61,103 nt of DNA, taken from the NCBI GenBank assembly GCA_013115125.1, contig JABANN010000151.1, positions 1-61,103 of the forward strand, read 5' to 3'. How positions within the stretch are numbered: position 1 is the first letter of the stretch; each line of letters opens with the position of its first letter. Position numbers and translations under genes: made by a program. Below, piece after piece: positions 33,564 through 43,350 of the stretch. The notes under the pieces are model-generated. The model had not been told where the DNA came from, ran no database searches, and saw only the letters and a program-made list of their open reading frames with translations. The stretch comes from Perkinsus olseni. Its lineage: Eukaryota; Perkinsozoa; Perkinsida.

Positions 33564-35423
33564 TTACTCCTGCGGGGTCGAGTCACTGAGGGTGGTGTTT
33601 GCTCCGGCTGCTCGGTTTCTCATGAACCAGATGCCACCGCAAGCCAGTCCCACCACAAGGGAGATCAGAGAAAAAACAAGTAGAGGAGGAGCATTGGAGG
33701 ATGCCAGCCAGGATGACACTTTCTTGTTGGCATGAGCACGAACAAATCCGTTGATGTATTTCATATCAGTAGCCGTTGGACGACTCCTGAAGGCTCCCTC
33801 AAGGCAAGGGTGGTCAATGACCACTGGTCATTGCAGGGTTCCTCCTCCGATGGCCTGGTATTAGCATCACATTCAACATCATCATAAGCATGTCCGTTAG
33901 GGCCAGAGCATTTGATGCACCTAAAAAGACATCGGCACTGGATAGGGAGGCCCTCTCACCTGGTACGGACCCCTCCACCACATTCTTTAGAACATCCACT
34001 CCAACCATCAGCCTTCCACTGGAATGATATCTTGCAAACTCCATCCCTAGTGGATGTATGATCGGGAACGACAACACCATCGGGGATCATAGCGGTAGTG
34101 ATGGCATCAAAGTAAAACCTAAACCGGGGCGTGTCAGCAGCCGAGGCCACAACCCAACAACGCCGCCTCACTTCTGTCCGCCCCCAGCTGGAAGAGTCGC
34201 CCTCCTACAGGAGGACTCCTGAGGAGATTCCATCCTCCAGCAGGAGTCACCAAACATCTCATAGCGTCTTTGCTTCCATCGTAACGTCTCGACCGTATTG
34301 TAATGATCCACTTGGTAAGTCTCCTCGGCCGTCCCACTGAGAGGAGGTTGCATGCGAGCAGCGGACTGGATGTTCTTACAATGTGTCTTGGGAACAGGTT
34401 ATGGAGCAGCCACACTGCGGTGTCGAGGGAGATACCTCGTACTCGATACGGTTATAGCTACAAGTGAGCAACAGTACCACACTTCGCCCTAACTGTAACG
34501 CTAGCAATGCAAAGCTTACTCATAAGGAGCTAAGATGGTCCCAATCATGGCGTCTTCGGCTTCCATGTGCTTGACAGGTATTTGAGTATTCGCCATGAAC
34601 TCCACCAAATCTCTAGAAAGGATATAGCCAGCACCTGGACGAGCGGTGACCTCCCAAGCGCCTCCTCTCGATTCAGTCCCACCTCTCGCGTTCAATGGAT
34701 ATTCTTTCAGACCGGTGCTATCTTTAAGAGACTGCTGTAAGATTGGACTGCTGTGCCAGAAGGTGCCAGCATGCACTCGAGGAAGATCAAAGGCATTCTT
34801 CTCTTCTAGTACGGCGATTAATCTGATCACTTTGAGTTCAACGACACCTGTCTGATCTTTACGTGCCTATCGACATGAACATAGCTGTCGGTATCACTCT
34901 TGAGCAGAAGCCGATACCTAAAACGGCGGTGGCCTCTGTGCAGTCGTCACGAGCTAAGAGTTACTCTCCGAATATATCAGAGCAAACTTTGAATATCTCC
35001 AGCACCTTCTGGCCCAGCCGACCGTACCGATCGTGGAAGCCCTTTAGCTCACGGATATCATCTGACATCAGCGAGGGCGTCGAAGCCTCGTTGGTGCCCC
35101 AACTCGCGGATATACCATATTGTTTCCTCTCCTCTTCTAGAGTAGCCTTCTGATCGGAGTTGAGCTCGGTACTATCCCCAATGATGAAGTACAGCTTGAT
35201 CGACCTCTTACTATCAGCCCCCTGAGGCAGGTGATAATATCAATAACATCGAGGCCCTCATGCGGTACTCCATATTTTTTCAGTTGCCACATCCAACTGG
35301 TCGGATGCCGCAACGCCTGGCGGTCTCTCCCGGGGCAGTTGGTATGACCACGGCCAAGTCTAGAAGAGATAGACTCGGCCGAAGCAGAAGAAGCAAGACG
35401 GCAGCAAGATGGAGAAGAGTCAT
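33564..35423 (-). pseudogene. GT31-TSP1 membrane protein, copy B (disrupted)
   Basis: Same architecture as copy A. The leader is MTLLHLAAVLLLLLRPSLSL, followed by LDLAVVIPTAPGETARRC, a GT31 core with YRLLLKSDTDSYVHV and LPRVHAGTFWHSSPILQQSL, the shared TSP1 block, and a different tail (ASSNAPPLLVFSLISLVVGL, RNRAAGANTTLSDS). Compared with copy C it has one base fewer just after the ARRCGIR codons, which changes DSWMW to a short out-of-frame run and a stop. It also carries 14 extra bases in the second TSP1 exon at 33815-33833, which shift the frame before the DHPC segment. Both would break the protein unless they are sequence errors, so I call it a recent pseudogene. The rest is almost identical to copy C over about 870 nt. 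Confidence 0.7.
33815..33833. repeat. Palindromic insertion in TSP1 exon
   Basis: caatgaccactggtcattg is a palindrome around one central base. Copies A and C have only ggtcattgcaggg here, so the extra 14 bases read as a fold-back copy of the neighbouring bases. Confidence 0.85.
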
Positions 35424-36919
35424 CCCCCTCGAGAAAAGAACTGACTCGAAGCCGAGGCGGAATGAGGATCCATCGTAGCCCCTCAAGCGGAGTGGCTGTG
35501 AAGAATAAGGGCGAGACAGGGAGGGCAATAGCGGGGGGCAGCACATGAGACGGGAAAACCACAGAGACGGCCCGAGGTTAGGGTTGGGTTGCTTGACCAC
35601 GGCCGGTGCCGAGTAGGCGATTACGGCAGCTCCAACGGTCAACGGATGCTTCTCGAGGCACTTGGCAGATTCGCGAACCTCAGTACTATCACAACCACGC
35701 AAGTTCGAAGGGCGATTCATCGGTGGTGGTATTGTGGAGGAAAAGGCATATAAAGGGTGTGGTGGACCAGGTCATCGTCTACTCCACCAACGGTGTGAAT
35801 CAGCAGTTCACCTAGGCTCACTCCCAGGTGAGCTACCAGAGGAGAAAAATGTCGTGGAACACCATGCAATCATGCAATTCATACGGAGATACTCGCGAGC
35901 CCACAACACTGCCCCCCGAACTTTGCTGACGCTAGATGGATCTTCGGCCCACGATAGTATCCCAGATAGGTGTTGCCGAGTTGTCGGACCGTTAGTCTCT
36001 TCCAGGACTTGAACGCCCCCTCTAGAGTATTCCCCACCTCTCGAACGTCAGTCAGCTGCCTGCCCCAAGAGTCACGTACTGTACACCTCCGCTGTGTCTG
36101 GGTCGGGGCGGTGGGGATTAATATTGCCAGGTCCAGCACCTCCTCGCCTCGGTTGGATGCCGGCAGGATTGATGAATGAGGAGGTTCACAAGCCTCGTTC
36201 AACTACACGCAACATCTGAATGAATCTAGCTCCTGAAGGCACCGATAGGATAGATGGGGCCCTTGACAGCAGAGACGCAGTCCCAACGCGATATAATCCT
36301 CAGCAGTGATGACATGATCTTAGCAATAGAGCTGAGCGGAGTCGTTCGAAGCCCTTCGATCTCGAGGAGGCCAATGGACCACGTCGATGTATGGATAGTT
36401 GTTGCACACAACGCCCTCCAAGGCCTACTCCATGGGCGTGTAGTTGTGCGAGTGCAGAGGCTGTGCGCACGACCATGAAACCTCAGCTCGGCTCAACGCT
36501 AGTAGACGATTCCATTACGGTAGTTCAAGTTGGAAGACAGAATCTCAGGTTTTGACTAACCGTACATTTCTCAAGTTGGTAATGGTTGACAAGTGATACG
36601 AAGACCACCGTCATTGTGACCATGCCCCAGCCAGCAGTGGCGATGCCAAAAGGAGACTCACTATAGGTTGCCAGTATCATCCCGAGTGACTAGATTCAAC
36701 TCAGAACACAACGATAGGGAGAGTGTGAAATATGCTACTGCTGAAGACCCAGCCACGGCAAGGGTTTTTACGAACGCCGCTGCTGCGGGGAAGTCAAGAA
36801 AAATAAGTAATGGCTAAGCTGTGACAGCTTCGAATAAAGAAGGGCTAATCCTGATGTGAAGCATGGCTGTATTAGCCGACTCAAATCTTGGGAGGGCGAT
36901 AAGCCCAAATTAGCGTCAT
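35424..36919. other. Spacer between array copies B and C
   Basis: 1.5 kb containing the orphan exon-1 fragment listed separately. Otherwise only weak frames occur, with a likely promoter for copy B at its left end. Confidence 0.5.
36029..36172 (-). pseudogene. Orphan GT31 first-exon fragment
   Basis: This encodes ILPASNRGEEVLDLAILIPT followed by APTQTQRRCTVRDSWGRQL and TDVREVGN. It matches exon 1 of copy A (about 32375-32530) at roughly 94 percent in DNA, and is clearly different from the first exons of copies B and C. The signal-peptide start and everything downstream are missing. It is a leftover of an A-type gene that once lay between B and C. Confidence 0.85.
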
Positions 36920-38705
36920 TACTCGCGGTGAGCTGAAAAGCGGAGGGTTTCTCCAGCTGCTCGGCTCCTCATCCAGTACAGGCCACCGAAGGCCAATATC
37001 ACTACGAGTGAGATGATGAAGAACGCATATAGAGGAGGACCACTGGGCGATGCTAGCCATGATGATACGCTCTTCTTAACACGAGCAGCAACGCCTCCAC
37101 CCAGGAAGAATCCTTCAGGGCAAGGGTGGTCATTGCAGGGTTCCTCCTCCGAAGGCCTGGTATTAGCATCACATTCAACATCATCATAAGCATGTCCGTT
37201 AGGGCCAGAGCATTTGATGCATCTAAAAAGACATCGGCACTGGATAGGGAGGCCCTCTCACCTGGTACGGACCCCTCCACCACATTCTTTAGAACATCCA
37301 CTCCAACCATCAGCCTTCCATTGGAATGATATCTTGCAAACTCCATCCCTAGTGGATGTATGATCGGGAACGACAACACCATCGGGGATCATAGCGGTAG
37401 TGATGGCATCAAAATAAAACCTAAACCGGGGCGTGTCAGCAGCCGAGGCCACAACCCAACAACGCCGCCTCACTTCTGTCCGCCCCCAGCTGGAAGAGTC
37501 GCCCTCCTACAGGAGGACTCCTGAGGAGATTCCATCCTCCAGCAGGAGTCCCCAAACATCTCATAGCGTCTTTGCTTCCATCGTAACGTCTCAAACGTAT
37601 TGTAATGATCCGCTTGGTAAGTCTCCTTCGCTGTCCCACTGAAAAGAAGTTGCATTGCGGCCACGACGGACATACGTTGAAGTCAATACGGCTATACCTG
37701 CAAACCAACGACTGTCGTAGCAAAGCACCACCATTGAAGGACCATCATTACTGCATCAGCAGGACGTATGGCGGGTTGGGGTCCCGACTGTTACTCATAA
37801 GGAGCTAAGATGGTCCCAATCATGGCGTCTTCGGCTTCCATGTGCTTGACAGGTATTTGAGTATTCGCCATGAACTCCACCAAATCTCTAGAAAGGATAT
37901 AGCCAGCACCTGGACGAGCGGTGACCTCCCAAGCGCCTCCTCTCGATTCAGTCCCACCTCTCGCGTTCAATGGGTATTCTTTCAGACCGGTGCTATCTTT
38001 AAGAGACTGCTGTAAGATTGGACTGCTGTGCCAGAAGGTGCCAGCATGCACTCGAGGAAGATCAAAGGCATTCTTCTCTTCTAGTACGGCGATTAATCTG
38101 ATCACTTTGAGTTCAACGACACCTGTCTGATCTTTACGTGCCTATCGACATGAACATAGCTGTCGGTATCACTCTTGAGCAGAAGCCGATACCTAAAACG
38201 GCGGTGGCCTCTGTGCAGTCGTCACGAGCTAAGAGTTACTCTCCGAATATATCAGAGCAAACTTTGAATATCTCGAGCACCTTCTGGCCCAGCCGACCGT
38301 ACCGATCGTGGAAGCCCTTTAGCTCACGAATATCATCTGACATCAGCGAGGGCGTCGAAGCCTCGTTGGTGCCCCAACTGGCGGATATACCATATTGTTT
38401 CTTCTCCTCTTCTAGAGTAGCCTTCTGATCGGAGTTGAGCTCGGTACTATCCCCAATGATGAAGTACAGCTTGATCGACCTCTTACTATCAGCCCCCTGA
38501 GGCAGGTGATAATATCAATAACATCGAGGCCCTCATGCGGTACTTCATATTTTTTCAGTTGCCACATCCAACTGTCTCGGATGCCGCAACGCCTGGCGGT
38601 CTCTCCCGGGGCAGTGGGTATGACCACGGCCAAGTCTAGAAGAGATAGACTCGGCCGAAGCAACAAAAGCAGTAGCAAACAAATATTAAAATGGAGAAAA
38701 CTCAT
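36920..38705 (-). pseudogene. GT31-TSP1 membrane protein, copy C (probably disrupted)
   Basis: It starts at 38705 (MSFLHFNICLLLLLLLRPSL) and keeps LDLAVVIPTAPGETARRC, an intact RDSWMWQLKKYEVP, KLYFIIGDSTEL, ELKGFHDRYGRLGQKVLEIF, LLKSDTDSYVHV, AGYILSRDLVEFM and EAEDAMIGTILAPYE. The shared TSP1 block follows, then its own tail (GPPLYAFFIISLVVILAFGG, then WMRSRAAGETLRF). In the exon after LAPYE it lacks about 60 nt present in copy B, including the donor site. RIDFNVCPSWPQC therefore runs straight into the next acceptor, and the frame does not resume simply. A gtatgt site in the remnant might serve as a new donor but leaves the phase wrong. I lean to pseudogene; transcripts could overturn this. 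Confidence 0.6.
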
Positions 38706-39780
38706 CCTCTCCCGGATCAACTGAGAGTGAGAACGACAAGATGATTATCCGGGAGTGGACGTGAACCACATCACGGGATACTGGATTGCAATAATCGGAA
38801 ATATGAGGCCGTTACCTACGCCACTGGAACGGTCGAGCAGTCGGAACACTGACACGAATTTCCTATTTTCTGCTTCTGAGGTCTCCGAGTTTGGACCGCC
38901 CTTCTCCCGCCATGTGGCATAGTGGCCTCCTCATCATTGCATGTGGCTTAGTGGTCTCGTTATTGCGTGAGGCAGCTTACAGACTGTAAGTAGCCAGCGT
39001 ATGAGCTCAGAGAGGGACATCCCACCCCCAAGCCAGGACCCAGCAGGGCCCAACCAACCCCTACATTCTGATACTATGTCAACACAACATACGCAGTACT
39101 CAGTAGAACAACCGCCCATTATTCGTCATGTCCACGTAGCATGCAGGCTACGTGGATCAGATCAGTATCAGAACACCGCCAGACACCAATAAGCAGTCGT
39201 GGAGCGGCAGCTGAATGGTTACACTCTCCAGCGTACCCCCAAACTGCATGCAGGCCTTACAGTCGCTCAAGTGTCGTCAGGTAGAATTAGCGAAGAGCGG
39301 TCTGAAACCCCTGCTAAGTACATCGGCACAGCGGTGAGGGCGCAGGTCACTGAACGCTCATGAAGGCCCTCGGCACTTTCACGATATTGAAGCGACGAAG
39401 ATACATCCCGCTGAGTGTTTGCATTATTGACAACCACCAATTCCAGTGGCGCACCCATCAACGCACGTTCGAGCTCGTCAGTGGCCCTGACCATCATCGC
39501 CGCCTGTGGTGTGATAGACGAGAGAAACAACCGCGAGCGCAACGGCCTACCTCAACACCACCATCGAGGCACAACGGTAAGAACACTGAAGAGAGCAGCC
39601 CCACGTCATTAGCTTGCTCAACCGTCCAAGACCAAGTAACGAGTTGAACAACAAGCCTTGGTAAACTGTCATGTCGCACTAACAGGGCGAACGCCTCGTG
39701 GCCGATCGGCCGGTTTCTTCCGTCGGCTTCGTTCGGTCGCCCAAAGGCTGTCGGTGCTCACGCCAACGCCTGCACTGATA
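38706..39780. other. Spacer, no supported gene
   Basis: Overlapping short frames occur on both strands without domains. A near-palindrome (catgtccacgtagcatgcaggctacgtgg, about 39128-39156) lies in the middle. Confidence 0.45.
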
Positions 39781-41707
39781 TTAGAATGAAAATAGGGCGA
39801 CATCGGTGATTTCTTCGCTACTCGCCGGCCAAACCTTCATGCTTTGGATGGCGTGAATGACCTCCTCCTTGCGCATGACGTCAGTCCATGGCAGCTTCCG
39901 CAGCGCATCGCTCGACAGACTCGTCCTCATGCCCCAACGCGATTTCATTCGACCTGAGTGAGAGCTCATAGAACAGAGGGCAGAGCTGCGCTTACCTGAG
40001 CTGGTCACCGGCCTACTCCCAGGCGGGCTGACCTTCGCTTTGATAGGCGGAATTGGGCGAGGTATGGTAACCTCTGCAGCGCTGTCAGCATCACTGCCAC
40101 CGAGAGAAATCAGATATCTGGCACAAGGGCCGATGGCGGAGGGATCGATAGGCGCACAGGAGCACTCGAAGGTGTGGAGCTGTCCATGAACGAATGCCAA
40201 CTTAGTCGGCGTCGGGACCATCTTCGCTGCATGGGGCACCCGAGCTCTGGTGGCCGACACCGTACACACTCTGTCCTCCGGCGTGCCGTTGACATCCATC
40301 TGAAACTGCCTAGTACAGGTAAGGTCGCGATGGTACTACTCACCCCAGCGTCTATGAGAGCCTTGACACAGTCCGTATGGCCGTTGGCCGCCGCTAAATG
40401 TAATGGCGTGAAGCCTAGATCACAGGAAATGACGGCCACCCTACGGTCATTCAGGACCTTCACCTTCACAGTTAGTGGAACCTCCGACAGCACCTCGCGA
40501 GAGCAAGAGCTGGCATATACTCAGATGCCCTCGACAGGCAGAGATCGTCATTGGCGTGTTACTGAATGACATCAGATAATCAAGTAACACAGAGGGCGTC
40601 GTGCTGATCACCCATAGGAGTCCTCAGCATTGACGTCTGCTGAGCTATCGATGAGCAGCTCTACAATATTTCTGCTGCCATGCCATGCAGCGTAGTGCAG
40701 AGGCCGAACTCCCTGAGAGGTTTCAATGACCGGGGGCGAACACTAAAGCCGCTGCTACCCGAGCATTCGACTGATTTACGATGGCGTTCGGCACTCCTTC
40801 CAACTCATTCGACCGGTCTTCACCAGCAGCCTTCTGCTAGGGCGCACGCTATGAGCGGCCGAGGGCCCGGCCGTCCTACCGTGGCCTCCCTCCCAGAGTG
40901 CTTCACGAGCACCTCTGCAATGAGCCACTGCCTTCTCTGGACTGCTAGACTGAGCGCCGTGTCGCCCTCGTTGGTCGTCAGCGTGACATCCGCTCCGTGT
41001 TGCAGAAGTAGATCGACCAGAAGGACACTTCCTGCATGACGACGCTGGCACTACGTCCACTACACAGTGCACTACCAGTATCAATTGCCAAGTGGAGCGG
41101 TGTAGCACCATGGCTATTCACAGCGTAAAGAATCGACTCCTCGCCGTCCGACTGCGGTCCACGGGCGCCTGAGAGCACCAGAGGAAGACTAGCCCGACGC
41201 CTCCGGTCTTACTTGAAGGCTGCAGCATGCCCTCGAGAACCGCGGCCTGAGGCAAGCGAAACAGAATTATGTCGTTCAGCTAGATGGTCCTACTTGACCG
41301 GTGGCCGCCGCTATGTGTGCTGGGGTGTTATTCTTCGCATTGTGGTACTGCGGCGGACCCCGCTTCGTCCCCGACGGATAAACCTTGCATCCGGCCATGG
41401 GCAGGGGGCGAGGCTCGAGCCAGTGGCGATCTGAGTACCTGGAAAATGACACTCAGGTACTGCCATCTGCCGACATCCTGGCCATCAGTGAGAGCCAAGG
41501 GCTGCGCACGTACACTGAATGAGTTTCCAGGAACGAGCGAACCGCGGACAGCTTCCTCATTGTCTTGAAATGCGGATGACCGTGCACTGGCGATGGTGAT
41601 GAGCGGGGAATCACCAACTGGTCCAGGCCTTCATAATCTGGGTGTTCCTTAACCCGCACCCTGATCGACAGACACGCTGCGACAATCTTGACCGGTGAGG
41701 AGCCCAA
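39781..41707 (-). CDS. Ankyrin-repeat protein C
   Basis: Minus-strand multi-exon ankyrin protein, unrelated in detail to the pair at 3.5-7.3 kb. The opening exon is MGSSPVKIVAACLSIRVRVK. Repeat cores follow: NNTPAHIAAATGQ, HGATPLHLAIDTGSALC, VLLVDLLLQHGADVTLTTNE with GDTALSLAVQRRQWLIAEVL, GVRPLHYAAWHGSRNIVELL, NTPMTISACRGHLSICQLLL and GFTPLHLAAANGHTDCVKAL. The last exon has no repeats and is basic and Ser-rich (PIPPIKAKVSPPGSRPVTSS, RMKSRWGMRTSLSSDAL), ending VALFSF at 39781. This tail may be a docking or regulatory region. Introns are about 35-60 nt. Function beyond scaffolding cannot be said. Confidence 0.8.
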
Positions 41708-41942
41708 TGACTAGTTGTACGCGTACAGCATATTGAACAGCAGTTATCTATTCTCTCACAGCACAGAACAACTATTGCACGCACACTCATTAGGTGCGAC
41801 TTTCACTCCAACCCCTCGTGGCCTAGTGTGGCCATGCTTGACGGCTACCCAAAACACTACATCATACTATCGTCGCTCGTTAGTTATAACAGCAACACTC
41901 CCATGAAAGCCGCTCTCATTCTCGCCATGATCAACCAACCCC

Positions 41943-42652
41943 CTACGTTGTTGTAAGTCTGTCAACTCTTCCACCTTGAGACGCCTCCTCACCAGCTCGA
42001 CGTCGGGCCTCCAGCTTACTCTTCTCGTCCTTTTTCAACTTCTGGGAGGCCTGCATGAGCCAGCTAATCGAAAACAATGGTGAGACGAAGTCACATTCCT
42101 AGCCACAGGCCCATGCCAAACTTTCAGCCGAAACCGTTCCTCCTCCGAGCTTCCGTGCTCTTTATCAATGCGGTACAAGTACTGCTGGTCCCTCAGCACC
42201 TGCTTTATGCGGCATACGACCCCCCGCCGGGTCTCAGCGCCCCACCTCCTGTCGGAACCGCAGCGAGGAATCCTCGAAAGCACGTCGACCATCTCGACAC
42301 CGATCTTCATGCACCCTCCTTGAGCTGTCGGCCCCTGAGATCCACGAGCTCCTCAGAGCGGACTTCTCACGTCCAATAGACCATGCATACGTACCTCTCT
42401 TCGACCTGGCAAGTGACTTAAGCTTATCGACAGTCACGTCAAAGACGGCTTTCTTGCCCTCATTCACTCGAGCTCCTGATCATGATAATCATCAATGACC
42501 ATCGCGTTATTGGGGAGCCGCCAACCTCTAGTGGTGACGTCATAAACAACTTGTGGTCCTCGATAGTGATTCCGCTGGGCCGATTGAGCATGGACGATGC
42601 GGCCCTGAGTCCTCAGACTCAAGTTCAAAGACCGCGTAAGATTCTCCGTCAA
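41943..42652 (-). CDS. Hypothetical charged helical protein
   Basis: Five exons on the minus strand join in phase. MTENLTRSLNLSLRTQGRIV and VVYDVTTRG come first. A 49-nt intron leads to ARVNEGKKAVFDVTVDKLKS, then SSWISGADSSRRVHEDRCRD, then VLRDQQYLYRIDKEHG and EEERFRLKVWHGPVARN. The last intron (46 nt) joins ASQKLKKDEKSKLEARRRAG. The product is about 180 residues, mostly charged helix. No family was recognised. Confidence 0.55.
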
Positions 42653-42732
42653 CTGAAGGACGCAACGATCGAGCGCGGGCTAAAACTAAATGGCGAATGA
42701 TCTCGAGCTCGCAAAGGCGCTATATATCGCAC

Positions 42733-42826
42733 AAAGGAAGCCTCCACCGGGAATAGAACTCCGGTCTTCCCGATGGAAGTTATGTGCCTTAACTATTACA
42801 CCATTAACTCCAACTTACAGATTTTC
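42733..42826 (-). repeat. tRNA-like element, probable tRNA pseudogene
   Basis: The minus strand reads like a tRNA. ATGGTGTAATAGTTA resembles the A-box region of Gln/Glu tRNAs, an anticodon-like stem CTTC/GAAG carries a 6-nt rather than 7-nt loop (CATCGG), and ACCGG...CCGGT brackets AGTTCTATTC, a weak B box. The 3' acceptor half GGAGGC has no partner at the 5' end. It is best read as a decayed tRNA or tRNA-derived SINE. Confidence 0.4.
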
Positions 42827-43350
42827 CACCTCGCTTGACAGGATCTGGGTCTGATTTGCCGGTCTGAATGATGGCGAAGGATAGACTAATAAACTGCCAC
42901 GAGCTACTGTCAACTTCGCGAATCACCGTACGGCGATTCTTGTCCGTCGCAGCGGCGTCGACTTCTACTCGCCATAGTCCCGCCGTCAGCCTTCACCCTC
43001 GTACAAACGCAACAGTGCAACGCAGTGGAAACTGCCTCGTTCAATAGAGACTGTCTATTTGACGACTAATAGTAGCAGAAAAGTAGGTAATAGAGTAACG
43101 ACTTGGAAGGTTCGGTCGCCCTGCTCGACTTCTACAGCTGATGAACAAACGTAACGAACAACAGCTATTATTAACATGTGTGGCACCCTTACGGCGACCA
43201 AAAAGTAACATTGACTCTATGTCATTACAGACAACCAGCTCACAACATTCTGATGGGACAACCTTCCACACCTCAACTAATGCATATTACTTAGAAACAA
43301 CAACATCTTATAGAAAGCTACTAGTCTTTGACAAGATCAGACAACCTAGT
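42827..43350. other. Spacer, no supported gene
   Basis: This is the 3' region of the minus-strand UNC93-like gene plus intergenic DNA. Only shadow frames were seen. Confidence 0.5.

Noticed and set aside
42733-42826. Functional Gln/Glu tRNA
   Set aside because: The anticodon loop has six bases, the T stem mispairs and no 5' partner for the acceptor stem exists.
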